From Natrinema salifodinae (GTDB lineage Archaea > Halobacteriota > Halobacteria > Halobacteriales > Natrialbaceae): DNA of 64,000 nucleotides. The DNA lies in contig NZ_FOIS01000004.1 in NCBI RefSeq assembly GCF_900110455.1, positions 744,001 through 808,000 of the forward strand, written 5' to 3'. Positions 55,304 to 64,000 of the stretch are shown one piece after another (positions within the stretch are counted from its first letter, which is position 1; every line of letters starts with the position of its first letter). Both the position numbers and the translations under genes were made by a program. The notes beneath the pieces were generated by a model. It did not search any database and was not told where the DNA came from. It was given only the letters and a program-made list of their open reading frames with translations.

Positions 55304-56935
55304 TCAGCGGCGCCGCGGCGACTCGAGTTCGATGTCGGCCTCCTCGAGCAGGTCCTCGACCTCCTCGCGTTTCTCCTGATGCTCCTCGAGGAACTCCTCC
55401 ATGAGCTGGGCGGCCTGCTCCTTGCAGTCGCCACAGAGGCGCTCGCCGCCGACGCACTCGTCGTAGACGCGCTTGGCGAACTCGTCATCGTCGCCGGCGA
55501 GCAGGTAGGCGTACAGTTCGTAGACGGGACACTCGTCTGCCCGGCCGCCCTTCTCGCGGTGTTCCTCGGCGGTCTCGCGGCCGCCGGTCGACGCGGCCTT
55601 GACCTTGTCGTAGCCGTCCTCGGGGTCGTCCAGCAGCGAGATGTGTGAGGCTGGAATCGAGGAGGACATCTTCCCGCCGGTCAGCCCGGTCATGAAGCGG
55701 TGGTAGATCGACGAGGGCGGTCGGAAGCCGTAGCCGCCGTTGTCGACCTCGATCTCGCGGGCGAGTTCCCGGGCCTCGTCGGGATCGATCTCGAAGGCGT
55801 CGACGTGGCTCTCGTAGACCCGCTTCTCGCCCTCGACGGCGTCGATCAGCGCGTCGAAGGCCTCGTCGGTCGCCCGCCGGTCGAAGAAGCGGGTGCGCGG
55901 CCGGATCGGCTCCATGCCGGCCTCCCTGAGCTTCGTCAGCACCGAGTCGAGGACGTCGGCGCCGACAGCGAGCTCCGAGAGGGGGGTCTCCTCGAGCGCC
56001 TCGGCGACGTGGACGCACCGGAGGGTGTCGTCGTCGAACGCCGCGGGGTCGAGGCGCTCGTAGTACTCGGCGACCAGGCCGCGCTCCTCGGGCTCGAGTT
56101 CGAAGCTGGCGTAAGCCCGCGAGACCTTGAAGAAGCGCATCCGTTCTGCGAGGTCCCGCGCCAGGCGGACGTGGGGATCCTGGTCGGGGCCGACGGGGAT
56201 GACGGTCGGCTTTGGCTCCTCGAGTTGCGGATAGAGGATGTCGGCCATCTGGGTGACGACCGACTGCATGTGCGAAACGTCGGTCTCGCCGTCGAAGCCG
56301 TAGATCGCCTGAAGCTCCGAGAAGTTGGCGTCGGCGCCAAGCTCGAAGGCCAGGTCCTGAAGTTCGCGGTTGGTCGACTGGCGGTAGAGCGTGCCCTCCT
56401 CGAGATCGAAGCCGAGCGCGAGCAGGGACAGCAGGTAGTCGCGCGCGTGGTCGTCGATCTCCGCCCAGCTCATCCCGCGGGCGGAGTTGGCCTCGAGGTC
56501 GGCGATCAGGGCGTAGGCGTCGGCGCCCTGCTGTTGGTGCCAGATGATCTCGTCGAAGACGAGCTTGTGGCCGATGTGGGGGTCGCCGGTTGGCATGAAC
56601 CCGGAGAGGACGGCCGCGGGCTCGTCGTTCTGTAGGGCCTTCGCGACCGCCCGGTAGTCGCGGTGGCCGAAGATGACGCCCCGGCGCATCAGGTAGTGAG
56701 GGTTGGGCACCTCCGGGAGCACCTCGTCGAACTCCTCGATGCCGAACTCTTCGAACAGTTTCCGGTAGTCGGAGACGCTCGAGGAGCCCCAGGGGTCCAG
56801 CGCGACGTCGTCGGCGCCTGCTGCCCCGCCGTCGGAGCGGAGCTCCGACGAGGATCGCGATCCGGTGGATCGCTCACCACCGTCGGATAACGGTTCCTCT
56901 GACTCGGACTCCTCGAATGAGTCGTCTCCGGTCAT
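55304..56935 (-). CDS. trpS: Tryptophanyl-tRNA synthetase (archaeal type)
   Basis: 543 residues. An N-terminal disordered, acidic extension of about 45 residues precedes the core. The HIGH motif is GDPHIGHKL, KMSKS is GGKMSSSIP, and VIPVGPDQDPHVRLARDLAER is the family's Trp-tRNA contact region. The C-terminal CVGGERLCGDCKEQ is usual in archaeal TrpRS. ATG at 56935. It is followed by an FtsZ-like gene and endA, and the trpS-endA closeness is known from haloarchaea, where tRNA-Trp has an intron cut by EndA. Confidence 0.95.
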   Translation of the reverse strand: MTGDDSFEESESEEPLSDGGERSTGSRSSSELRSDGGAAGADDVALDPWGSSSVSDYRKLFEEFGIEEFDEVLPEVPNPHYLMRRGVIFGHRDYRAVAKALQNDEPAAVLSGFMPTGDPHIGHKLVFDEIIWHQQQGADAYALIADLEANSARGMSWAEIDDHARDYLLSLLALGFDLEEGTLYRQSTNRELQDLAFELGADANFSELQAIYGFDGETDVSHMQSVVTQMADILYPQLEEPKPTVIPVGPDQDPHVRLARDLAERMRFFKVSRAYASFELEPEERGLVAEYYERLDPAAFDDDTLRCVHVAEALEETPLSELAVGADVLDSVLTKLREAGMEPIRPRTRFFDRRATDEAFDALIDAVEGEKRVYESHVDAFEIDPDEARELAREIEVDNGGYGFRPPSSIYHRFMTGLTGGKMSSSIPASHISLLDDPEDGYDKVKAASTGGRETAEEHREKGGRADECPVYELYAYLLAGDDDEFAKRVYDECVGGERLCGDCKEQAAQLMEEFLEEHQEKREEVEDLLEEADIELESPRRR

Positions 56936-57015
56936 TAGATGCGTTTTGGCGCGCCAGTGCGCAAAAGGCTTCGGCTTCGGGTCGGTCCGGCCGCAGTTCC
57001 TGCCCCGTGACTGAC

Positions 57016-58176
57016 TCAGTCGGTCCGCTCGGCCGCCGCTCGCAGGTCCTCGAGTCGCTCGGACTCGACCCCGGCGAGGACGACCGCCGCGAAGACCGCG
57101 TCGCCGTCGGGCCGCGGCGCGTCGCCGCCCAGGACGCCCGATCCCCCGACGGTCGACTGGAGCGTCCGCCGACCCTCGGCGATCGCCCGGCGGTTGAGCC
57201 ACGCCGGCGGCCCGCCGACGATTAGCAGGCCGCGCTCGGCCGTTTCGGGATCGCACTCGAGGGTAAGCTTCCCGCGGATCCCCTTCCGCACGACGGTTTC
57301 GACGGCGCGGACCGCTTCGCTCGTCTCGACGTCCCGTTCCGTCGGAACGAGACCGAGCCCGAACCGCGACCCGCTCGTTTCGACGGCCTGGTCGCCGTAT
57401 CCCAGCGCGACGATGGCCGACTCGTTGCCGACGATTCGATCGACGTCGCTCGCGTCGACGACGTTCTGCGCGACCGGCCCCGTCCCGTCCCCGCCCGATT
57501 CAGAGTCACCGCCGGCGAAGACGGCCGCGACGCGCGTCGCCACGTCGCGGTTGCACCGCTCGCGAGCGTCGGCGATCCCCTCTCCGGGACGAAGCCACGC
57601 CTCGTTATCGACGGGGACGATCGCGCTCGCCAGACCGTCGAGTCGCTCGATCGCGGCGATCGCGTTCGTCGCCGCGTTCGGTCGCGGAACCGCGTCGGAG
57701 CCGGCCCCCGAGGGTGACCTCGAACGCGCCCCGGCCCCGGTCCGGGCGACGTCGGCGTCGGAGTCGAACTCCCGGTCGGCCGGCAGCGTCGCGAGGACGT
57801 AGACCGGCGCGTCGTACCGGCGCTGGAGCCCCGCGACGAGTGCGGGGGTCGTCCCGCCGCCGGTCGCCCCGCCGAGCCCGGTCGCGACGAGGAACGCGTC
57901 GGCGTCCGCCGGCGCGCCTCGATCCAGCCGTTCGAGGAGTTCGTCGGCGCGTTCTCGACCGACGTCGAAGCCGCGGTCGATCTCTCCCTCGAGTCCGTCT
58001 TCTCGTCCGTACTGATAGCGATGTGATTCCGGAATAACGGTCCCGTTCAGTGCGCGCTCGTCGGTATCGAACGCGAAGGCGTCGGTGAGAAAGGAGCGGT
58101 CCGCCGACTCCGCGGCTCGGATCGCATCGGCAATCCGACAGCCCGCGCCGCCGACGCCGAGTACCTCGAGTTGCAT
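57016..58176 (-). CDS. Divergent FtsZ/tubulin-superfamily protein
   Basis: 386 residues. The FtsZ-like nucleotide pocket is visible: VLGVGGAGCRIADAI at the start, and the T4 loop GLGGATGGGTTPALV, where the usual GGGTG(T/S)G is GGATGGG. The T7-like segment reads NVVDASDVDRIVGNE. A disordered insert (RSRSPSGAGS, about 148-158) splits the domain, so the sequence is remote from FtsZ1, FtsZ2 and CetZ. It may bind GTP, but polymerisation is uncertain. Between trpS and endA on the same strand. Confidence 0.75.
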   Translation of the reverse strand: MQLEVLGVGGAGCRIADAIRAAESADRSFLTDAFAFDTDERALNGTVIPESHRYQYGREDGLEGEIDRGFDVGRERADELLERLDRGAPADADAFLVATGLGGATGGGTTPALVAGLQRRYDAPVYVLATLPADREFDSDADVARTGAGARSRSPSGAGSDAVPRPNAATNAIAAIERLDGLASAIVPVDNEAWLRPGEGIADARERCNRDVATRVAAVFAGGDSESGGDGTGPVAQNVVDASDVDRIVGNESAIVALGYGDQAVETSGSRFGLGLVPTERDVETSEAVRAVETVVRKGIRGKLTLECDPETAERGLLIVGGPPAWLNRRAIAEGRRTLQSTVGGSGVLGGDAPRPDGDAVFAAVVLAGVESERLEDLRAAAERTD

Positions 58177-58251
58177 GGTTCGCCCCTCGGACGGCGGGGG
58201 TTTCAGGATTCCGCTCGCGGGGGCGTTGCTCGACCTCGGGTCCGGTCGGGC

Positions 58252-59307
58252 TCAGGGCGTCAGCCGTTCGAGCGACCACCACTCGACGTCGCCCGTCCCG
58301 TCGACCAGCGCGAACACCATCGTCTTCCGGACGCCGTGGGCCAGGCGGACGTCGAGCGCCAGGTCCCGCGGTTCGAAGACGTAGTCCGCCGGGTGGACGC
58401 GGACGAGCAGTTCGGAGTGGCCGAGGTCCTCGACCGAGTCCACGTCGGCGTAGGTCCGGAAGTCCGCGCCGAACTTGTAGCCCGTCTTGGGCACGACGCC
58501 GCGCTCTCGCAGGGCCGTGTAGACGGTCAGCCGCCGGTTGAACCGCTCGCCCTCGACCTCGCGGCCCCGTTCGCGGACCGTTTCGGGATCGAGATCGACG
58601 GCCCCGCGCTCGGCCAGGTAGGCCGCCTCGAGCAGCGAACACTGCAGCGTCGGTTCGTCGTACTCCCGACCCTCCAGCGGCTGGCCGTAGAACGACTCCT
58701 CGTACAGTTCGAGCGGCGGCTCCCAGACGACGACCCGGTCGGCCAGCAGGTCCGCCTCGCAGCCGTCGGGCAGTGCGGTCCCCGAGTTCGAGGTGCCGGA
58801 CGGATCCCGCGTCCCGACCTCGAAGTAGGTGATCTCGCTCTCCTCGTCGACGACTGCCAGAACGCCTTCGGCGAGTTCGTTGGCCGGCACGTCAGTCCGC
58901 TCGCCGATGATCCGCAGCGCGTAGGCGATCTCGCCGTCGCCCGGTCCCTTCCCGCGCGGGAAGACCGCGAAGTCCGCCGCGCCGCCAGGCGGATCCGAAA
59001 TCCACGGTTCGGCGGCCGGGGAGAGGTAAAAGCCACGCGATCGCAGATCCGCGTAGACGAGGAATCGAACGCCGAAATCGTCGCCTGGTTCCCGCGCGAT
59101 GAACTCCCGGAAGCCGAGGCGTTCGCCGTCGTTGTCGACGACCGCTTCGAGGTCCCCCCGGTAGAGTAGGTGGGCCGCCTCGACGGGCGCGAGGGCAATC
59201 TCGTTGCCCTCCAGCGGATACCCGTAGCCCCGCGAGTCGTGATAGCGTTGGCGCGCGTCGCTGCCCACGCGAACGACGCCGTCGTCGAACCGCCCCTCGA
59301 GTGCCAT
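58252..59307 (-). CDS. endA: tRNA-splicing endonuclease, fused two-domain type
   Basis: 351 residues, an EndA in which two units are fused, as in haloarchaea. It cuts the bulge-helix-bulge of tRNA introns. The C-terminal unit has the catalytic triad: Y286 (FRTYADV), H297 (GHSELLV) and K328 (VRKTMVF). The N-terminal unit keeps the fold but lacks the catalytic residues. ATG at 59307. Confidence 0.93.
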   Translation of the reverse strand: MALEGRFDDGVVRVGSDARQRYHDSRGYGYPLEGNEIALAPVEAAHLLYRGDLEAVVDNDGERLGFREFIAREPGDDFGVRFLVYADLRSRGFYLSPAAEPWISDPPGGAADFAVFPRGKGPGDGEIAYALRIIGERTDVPANELAEGVLAVVDEESEITYFEVGTRDPSGTSNSGTALPDGCEADLLADRVVVWEPPLELYEESFYGQPLEGREYDEPTLQCSLLEAAYLAERGAVDLDPETVRERGREVEGERFNRRLTVYTALRERGVVPKTGYKFGADFRTYADVDSVEDLGHSELLVRVHPADYVFEPRDLALDVRLAHGVRKTMVFALVDGTGDVEWWSLERLTP

Positions 59308-59572
59308 AGTCGGGTGTTGGCCGGGCGCGACTAAGGGGCTGCGGATCGCTTCCTATTCGTCGTTCGTGCGTGAGTCGGCTCGATAGACGTTACCGCCTCG
59401 AAAGCCCCTATCCCGCTCGACTCCCGCGACTCGCTGCGCGCCTCGATCGCTCGTTACACTCGCTTCCTGCGGTGCTTGCGTCGTCGGAGTTCGTCGAGCG
59501 CGCCAGCCCCTTTCAGTCCCGCCCGCCGCAGCGGCTGGTCGGACGGTGGCGGGTCCGGTCCGGAGCGGGTGG
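59308..59572. other. Gap between endA and the DUF91/zinc-ribbon gene
   Basis: 265 nt without a gene that I can support. It contains GGACTGAAAGGGGC (minus strand, near 59505-59520), a type of sequence I recall as frequent between haloarchaeal genes. With one copy here, repetitiveness cannot be shown. Confidence 0.25.
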
Positions 59573-60346
59573 TCAGTCGTCGGCTGTCGATTCGGCGACC
59601 GGGGTCTCGAGCGCGCGATCGCAGGTCGCGTCGAGACACCGGACGCCGCTTGCGGTCTCGAACGTCGGCAGGCCGCAGCCGCATTCGCCGTCGACGACAC
59701 CGGCGGGGACGGCGAAGCCGGTGTCGCAGTCGGGGTAGTGCTCGCAGCCGGCGATGAGCCCGCCGCGCCGGAGGATCCGGAGGTCGCCGTCGCAGTCCGG
59801 CTCCGGACACGCCCACTCGCGGTCGAAGGCCTGGCGGACCGCCGCGTCGAGGGACTCGCAGCCCCGATCCAGACAGACGTCGAACGCCAGGCCGCGCTCG
59901 ACGCGCATCCGGGGGAGACCGCAGTCGCAGTCGGCCTGGTCGTCACGGATCGTCGCATCTGCCGGCACGCCGTAGCGGTCGCCGCAGCCGACGCAGTGGA
60001 CGCCGGTCGAGCGGACGAGCGTGCCGCCGCAGTCGGGACACTCGCCGACGGGCGTGCCGGCCGCGGAGCTGGGGTAGTGAGCGAACCCGTCCTGCTCGTG
60101 GGCGGCGATCCGCAGCGTCTGCGTGTCCTTTTTCGCGACGAGGGTGAAGTCGCCCGTGCGATCGCTCGAGACGCTGTCGGCGCGGGTCAGCCAGGCGACG
60201 GGCTGGTAGCCGTCGGTATCGTGAACGAGGACGGTGTTGTCCGGCTTGACGATCGTCGTCACGCGGCCGCGGTACTCCTCGCGGTCGGCGTCCTCGGCGA
60301 TGACGGTGCAGTCGCCGGCCAGAACTCGGATCGCGTCGTCGATCAT
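59573..60346 (-). CDS. DUF91 (NucS N-terminal)-like protein with topoisomerase-type zinc ribbons
   Basis: 257 residues. The N-terminus (about 1-60), with CTVIAEDAD, VLVHDTDGYQPVAWL, resembles the DNA-binding N-terminus of the NucS/EndoMS nuclease, but no nuclease domain follows. Instead come four C4-type zinc ribbons (CPDCGG/CVGCG, CDCG, CPEPDCDG/CEHYPDC, CGCG), as in the topoisomerase I C-terminus. It probably binds single-stranded DNA or RNA; no enzymatic role is visible. ATG at 60346. Confidence 0.7.
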   Translation of the reverse strand: MIDDAIRVLAGDCTVIAEDADREEYRGRVTTIVKPDNTVLVHDTDGYQPVAWLTRADSVSSDRTGDFTLVAKKDTQTLRIAAHEQDGFAHYPSSAAGTPVGECPDCGGTLVRSTGVHCVGCGDRYGVPADATIRDDQADCDCGLPRMRVERGLAFDVCLDRGCESLDAAVRQAFDREWACPEPDCDGDLRILRRGGLIAGCEHYPDCDTGFAVPAGVVDGECGCGLPTFETASGVRCLDATCDRALETPVAESTADD

Positions 60347-60471
60347 AGGACCGTTGGCCGCGGTTTCGTACTTAAACCCGCGGTTGGTGCCGCGGATGGA
60401 AAAGAGCCGACGAACCGGTCTGCGGTCGACGGGCTCGGACGGTCGTCGACGCGCTTCCTCGGCCCGGCGGC

Positions 60472-60702
60472 TCAGTCGAGACAAACGTACGTTCGCGTCG
60501 TGCCGATCCCCTCGAGCGGTCGAATTTCAGACGTGATAGCCGCGAGGACGTCGTGGGGCTCGTCACCCTCCAACTCGACGATAACGTCGAAATCGCCCGC
60601 GATAGCGTGTGCTTCGACGACCGAATCGAGTTCCCGGACGCGGTGACACACGTCCTCGGTCGTTCCGGTTGCGGCGTCGACCATCGTGAATGCGCGAACC
60701 AT
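60472..60702 (-). CDS. Lone Lrp/AsnC ligand-binding (RAM) domain
   Basis: 76 residues. Only the effector-binding part of an Lrp/AsnC regulator, with ELDSVVEAHAIAGDFDVIVELEG; no helix-turn-helix. Such single-domain proteins occur in archaea and may modulate full-length Lrp partners or bind amino acids. ATG at 60702, with GTG at 60708 possible. Confidence 0.85.
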   Translation of the reverse strand: MVRAFTMVDAATGTTEDVCHRVRELDSVVEAHAIAGDFDVIVELEGDEPHDVLAAITSEIRPLEGIGTTRTYVCLD

Positions 60703-60913
60703 TGGCACAGACCTTTCGCCGCCGACGGCTAAAAAACGAATACGTCACTCACGATCCTGCGTCGCGCGATGATCGCCCGGTCGACAGCAACCGGGGACTC
60801 GCTCGCGCGGTCGCCTGACGGCCAGGCTTCCGACGACGGGGCGTCGGTAGGTGGTCATCCCGAGGACGCGGCTAGGCGCAACGGGTTTCCGGCCCGGGAG
60901 CGATCGTCGACCT

Positions 60914-61510
60914 ATGGTGGAGACGACCGCCGAAATCGTGCTGTTCGACGGCTTCGACGAACTCGACGCGATCGGCCCCTACGAGGTGCTCGAAAACGGC
61001 GCCCGGGCCGGCGCATCGGTCGAGGCCCGCCTGGTCACGCTCGAGGAGACGGCCCTCGTGACGGCGAGCCACGACCTTCGGGTCGAACCCGACGGGACGG
61101 TAGGCGAGCCAGACCTCCTGCTGGTCCCCGGCGGCGGCTGGACGACCGCCAACGAGGGCGTCCGAGCCGCCGTCGAGGACGGCGTCCTGCCCGACGCCGT
61201 CGCCGAGCGCGCCGCGGACGGTGCGACCGTCGCGTCGGTCTGTACCGGCGCGATGGTGCTGGCCGAGGCGGGCCTGCTCGAGGGCCGGCCCGCGACCAGC
61301 CACCAGGTGGCTGTCGACGACCTCGAAGACTACGTCGAGACCGTGGTCGACGCGCGGGTGGTCGACGACGACGACGTGCTCACCGCCGGCGGCGTCACCG
61401 CGGGGATCGACCTGGCGCTGTGGCTGCTCGAACGCGAGTTCGGCGCGGAGATCGCCAGCGCGGTCGAAACGGAGATGGAACACGAGCGCCGCGGCGACGT
61501 CGCTCGCTGA
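60914..61510 (+). CDS. DJ-1/PfpI family protein
   Basis: 198 residues. The nucleophile elbow is VASVCTGAMVLAEAG with C110; the GPYEVL segment (about 21-26) contains the acid residue next to it. The family includes isonitrile hydratases, glyoxalases and regulators, and the closest pattern (FDGFDELDAIGPYEVL) is that of the hydratase-like subgroup. Exact activity unknown. ATG at 60914. Confidence 0.88.
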   Translation: MVETTAEIVLFDGFDELDAIGPYEVLENGARAGASVEARLVTLEETALVTASHDLRVEPDGTVGEPDLLLVPGGGWTTANEGVRAAVEDGVLPDAVAERAADGATVASVCTGAMVLAEAGLLEGRPATSHQVAVDDLEDYVETVVDARVVDDDDVLTAGGVTAGIDLALWLLEREFGAEIASAVETEMEHERRGDVAR

Positions 61511-61572
61511 TCGACCGCCTATCCTGCTGCCTGCCAAACCGCTTTAGGCGGGGATCGAATAGCCCGGTCTAC

Positions 61573-62223
61573 ATGACTGCTGTGCTGTTTGATATGGACG
61601 GCGTCGTCGTCAACAGCGAAGACTACTGGGTCGACTTCCAGCGCGAGGAGATCCTCCCCGCGGTCGTTCCCGACGAAGACGTCGACGTCGCCGAGGTGAG
61701 CGGAATGAACTTCCGCGATATCTACGACTACCTCGACGAGGAGTACGGGGCCGCGATCTCCCGCGAGGAGTTCGTCCAGCAATTCAACGAGGCCGCCGAG
61801 GAACTCTACACCGAGCGCGTCGAGGCCTTGGACGGACTCCACGACCTGCTCGCGATGTTGGATGAGCGCGGCGTTCCGTCCGCCCTGGTCTCCTCCTCGC
61901 CCCACGACTGGATCGGCATGGCCCTCGAACGGTTCGATCTCGCGGACGAGTTCGACTACGTCATCAGCGCCGACGACATCGACGCGGCGAGCAAGCCGGC
62001 CCCCGACGTCTTCGAGTACGCGGCCGCCGAGGTCGGCGTCCCCGCTGCGGAGTGCGTCGTCGTCGAAGACTCCGAAAACGGGATCGAGGCGGCCGACCGC
62101 GCCGGGACGACCGTCGTCGCCTACCGGATCGCCGCCCACGGCGACATCGACCGCTCGGCCGCCGACGAGATCGTCGATTCGCCTGGCGAGCTCCGAGAGC
62201 GCGTCCTCGCGTTGACCGAGTGA
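61573..62223 (+). CDS. HAD-superfamily hydrolase (phosphoglucomutase/phosphatase-like)
   Basis: 216 residues. HAD motif I is LFDMDGVVVNS (D7, D9), motif II ALVSSSP, motif III SKPAPDVF and motif IV VVEDSENGIEAA. The helical cap is of the beta-phosphoglucomutase kind. It probably dephosphorylates or isomerises a sugar phosphate; the substrate is unknown. ATG at 61573. Confidence 0.9.
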   Translation: MTAVLFDMDGVVVNSEDYWVDFQREEILPAVVPDEDVDVAEVSGMNFRDIYDYLDEEYGAAISREEFVQQFNEAAEELYTERVEALDGLHDLLAMLDERGVPSALVSSSPHDWIGMALERFDLADEFDYVISADDIDAASKPAPDVFEYAAAEVGVPAAECVVVEDSENGIEAADRAGTTVVAYRIAAHGDIDRSAADEIVDSPGELRERVLALTE

Positions 62224-62242
62224 GCGGAGCGATCGCGATTCG

Positions 62243-64000
62243 CTACTGAACTTCGACCGTTCGACTCGCCCCGATCGGCACCAGCGGCTCCTCGGGGAAC
62301 GCCACGTTAACGGTGAACTCGAGTTCGTCGGCGTCGGCCCCGAAGACGCCGACCGGAACGGTATCCGCGTCGCGAAGGTAGGTGTTCGTGCTCGTCATCT
62401 CCACCCCGTTGACCGTCACGCGGATGCCGGCGCGGGCGGGCTCGCCGACGTTCCGGACCGTGACCTCGCAGACTTCGTTTTCGCCCGTCGCGACCGTCTC
62501 GGGGAACTGCCCCCACTCGATCTCGATCGAGGGCAGCGACTGGGCGCCCTCGTAGACGCGCTCGGCGACGCCCTCCGAGAGCCCGGCGGCGACCAGTCCC
62601 TCGACGCCCGCGTCGGCGACGTCGCCTGGCGTCGACAGGCCCTCTTTCGCCAGCTTGCTCGCGCGGCCGGCGGCGACCCCGTCGATGGCGGTCAGCCCGA
62701 CCGCGTCCTCGGCGACGCCGTTCTCGATGCGTGCCTCGACTCGGCGCGCCAGGTTCGCGGCGTGGGGCCCGACGAAGCGATCGAGGAAGGCCCCGAGCGC
62801 CGAGACGAGCCGCGTCGCGTTGCGTCGGATGACCCAGGCGTCGCTGCGCAGTTCCGCGGGCGTCGAACCGCTGGCCGCGCCGCGGAGGATCGCGAGCACC
62901 TTCCGTTGGCCCGCCTCGAGATCGCCCGTCTCCTCGCCGACGAGCACCGCGTCGATCGCGTCGCGCTCGTCCTGGCGGGCCGAGACCGAGTCGAATTCCT
63001 CGGCGGTCGCGACCGCTGCGAGGACGTCTCCGGCGTCGATCTCTCCCGACTCCGCTCGATCGCAGAGGTCCGCGAAGTGAGCCGCCGTGTCCAGCCGGAG
63101 GTAGTACTTCGAGGTCAGCACGCCCAGCGGTGTCGCCTCGATCGAGAGGTCCTCGCCGGTCTCGACGAAGCCCCGGTCGACCAGGCCCTCTAAGCAGTCA
63201 CGGACCCGCTGGCGTAAGTTCGGAAAGTCGTACTCGTCGGGTTTCGACTGGCCGCGCACGTAGTAAAAGGTCGTCTCGAGCCAGTCCATCACGTCCTCTA
63301 GGTCGGTGATCGTCCCCATCGCGATCTCGGCGTTGAGGTGGGTCTCTAAGCTCTCGGCCAGGCGGGACTCGATCTCCTTGCCGTCGCGCAGCAGCTGGCG
63401 GTACTTGTCGGCCTCGGCGGTGTCGCAGACGACCCAGCCGTAGCCGACGTCGTCGTACCCGGGGCGGCCGGCGCGGCCGAGCATCTGGAGGACGTCCAAG
63501 GGGCTCATGTCGACCTCGCCCTCGAGCGGGTCGTGGAGCTTCGTGTCCCGGATCACGACGCAGCGGGCGGGCAGGTTGACGCCCCAGGCCAGCGTCGAGG
63601 TCGAAAAGAGAAGTTCGATGTGGCCCTCTTTGAACCACTCCTCGACGAGGTCGCGGTCGTTCTTCGAGAGCCCCGCGTGGTGGAAGGCCACGCCGTCGAG
63701 CACCGAGTTTCGGAGGGTGGCGTCCTCGATCTCGTCTTTCGACTCGGTGTGGAACTCGTAGTCGCCGCGGGCGCCGATGGGAATATCGCGTTCGGCGATC
63801 TCGTCGCGGGCCTTCTTCGCCGCCTGGACGGTGTCCTGCCGGGAAGAGACGAACACGAGCGCCTGGCCGTCCTCCCGGAGGTGCGGTTCCGCGAGATCGA
63901 GCGCCCGGTAGAGGCGGCGGTACTTGTCCGCGAAGGAGTTCTCCCCGTGCGTGTAGGTCTTGACGCCGGCGTTGAGTTCGACAGGGCGGTACTTCTCGCC
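62243..64000 (-). CDS. hel308: Hel308-family DNA helicase, 3' part (start beyond the window)
   Basis: The last 585 codons of a superfamily 2 helicase; the frame stays open to position 64000, so the N-terminal ATPase core is outside. Visible: KYRPVEL, FVSSRQDTV, HHAGLSKNDRD, LFSTSTLAWGVNLPAR and MLGRAGRPGYDDVG (motif VI). Then come winged-helix, ratchet and helix-hairpin-helix-like parts, ending in a beta domain (VTVRNVGEPARAGI). Hel308 remodels stalled forks and D-loops in archaeal repair. Confidence 0.93.
   Translation of the reverse strand, partial: GEKYRPVELNAGVKTYTHGENSFADKYRRLYRALDLAEPHLREDGQALVFVSSRQDTVQAAKKARDEIAERDIPIGARGDYEFHTESKDEIEDATLRNSVLDGVAFHHAGLSKNDRDLVEEWFKEGHIELLFSTSTLAWGVNLPARCVVIRDTKLHDPLEGEVDMSPLDVLQMLGRAGRPGYDDVGYGWVVCDTAEADKYRQLLRDGKEIESRLAESLETHLNAEIAMGTITDLEDVMDWLETTFYYVRGQSKPDEYDFPNLRQRVRDCLEGLVDRGFVETGEDLSIEATPLGVLTSKYYLRLDTAAHFADLCDRAESGEIDAGDVLAAVATAEEFDSVSARQDERDAIDAVLVGEETGDLEAGQRKVLAILRGAASGSTPAELRSDAWVIRRNATRLVSALGAFLDRFVGPHAANLARRVEARIENGVAEDAVGLTAIDGVAAGRASKLAKEGLSTPGDVADAGVEGLVAAGLSEGVAERVYEGAQSLPSIEIEWGQFPETVATGENEVCEVTVRNVGEPARAGIRVTVNGVEMTSTNTYLRDADTVPVGVFGADADELEFTVNVAFPEEPLVPIGASRTVEVQ

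Overview
This is about 64 kb of chromosomal DNA from a halophilic archaeon (class Halobacteria). The evidence is high G+C, strongly acidic proteins, twin-arginine lipoprotein signals, TATA boxes placed about 25-30 nt before many start codons (the leaderless style), and typical archaeal genes: Orc1/Cdc6, thermosome, Rio1, Dim2-like KH protein, aSUI1, MC1, EndA, Hel308 and a PAC2-family protein. Genes known to be bacterial-type in haloarchaea (LigA, UvrB, UvrC, LeuRS) lie among them. The genus cannot be fixed from sequence alone. I saw no CRISPR array, no insertion sequence and no rRNA.

Layout. 0-8 kb: tandem-nitroreductase (SagB-type) protein divergent from a MutS-like ATPase, a DUF1059-like protein, an Orc1/Cdc6 paralogue, a saccharopine-dehydrogenase-like enzyme, two tandem DUF2267 genes and a small acidic protein. 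8-17 kb: uvrB, a 10-TM heavy-metal exporter with operator-like palindromes, an orphan NrfD-type membrane subunit, a GNAT enzyme, aSUI1, a DUF192 lipoprotein and uvrC. 17-24 kb: a TM protein, an ABC-2 export pair, a Get3/ArsA ATPase, a GNAT enzyme and ligA. 24-27 kb: a methanethiol-oxidase (SELENBP1-family) gene between two paralogous 2Fe-2S ferredoxins. 27-34 kb: Rio1 kinase, 5'-nucleotidase, metallophosphoesterase, PAC2 protein, Dim2-like KH protein, thermosome and an ornithine cyclodeaminase/alanine dehydrogenase homologue.

34-41 kb is the most striking part: a sugar transporter, a DUF2071 protein, and a two-gene operon encoding an HtrII-type transducer and, with a 4-base overlap, a sensory-rhodopsin-II-like protein. 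In that opsin the retinal-binding lysine of helix G is arginine (R206, codon CGG), several retinal-pocket residues differ, and residues of the signal-relay path are kept. It looks like an opsin that no longer binds retinal by a Schiff base but stays paired with its transducer.

41-64 kb: leuS, Hsp20, peroxiredoxin, a tRNA-His-like gene with an abnormal anticodon loop and T-stem, pheA, a NarK-type transporter, MC1 divergent from a small AbrB-like protein, a secreted M14 carboxypeptidase (with an apparent compensated frameshift), pheS-pheT, trpS, an unusual FtsZ/tubulin-like gene, endA, a DUF91/zinc-ribbon protein, a lone Lrp ligand-binding domain, a DJ-1/PfpI protein, a HAD hydrolase and the 3' part of hel308. 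Upstream of pheS, directly behind a good TATA box, is a 28-codon reading frame with four Phe codons in five near its end, followed by two mutually exclusive stems. This has the architecture of a phenylalanine attenuator.
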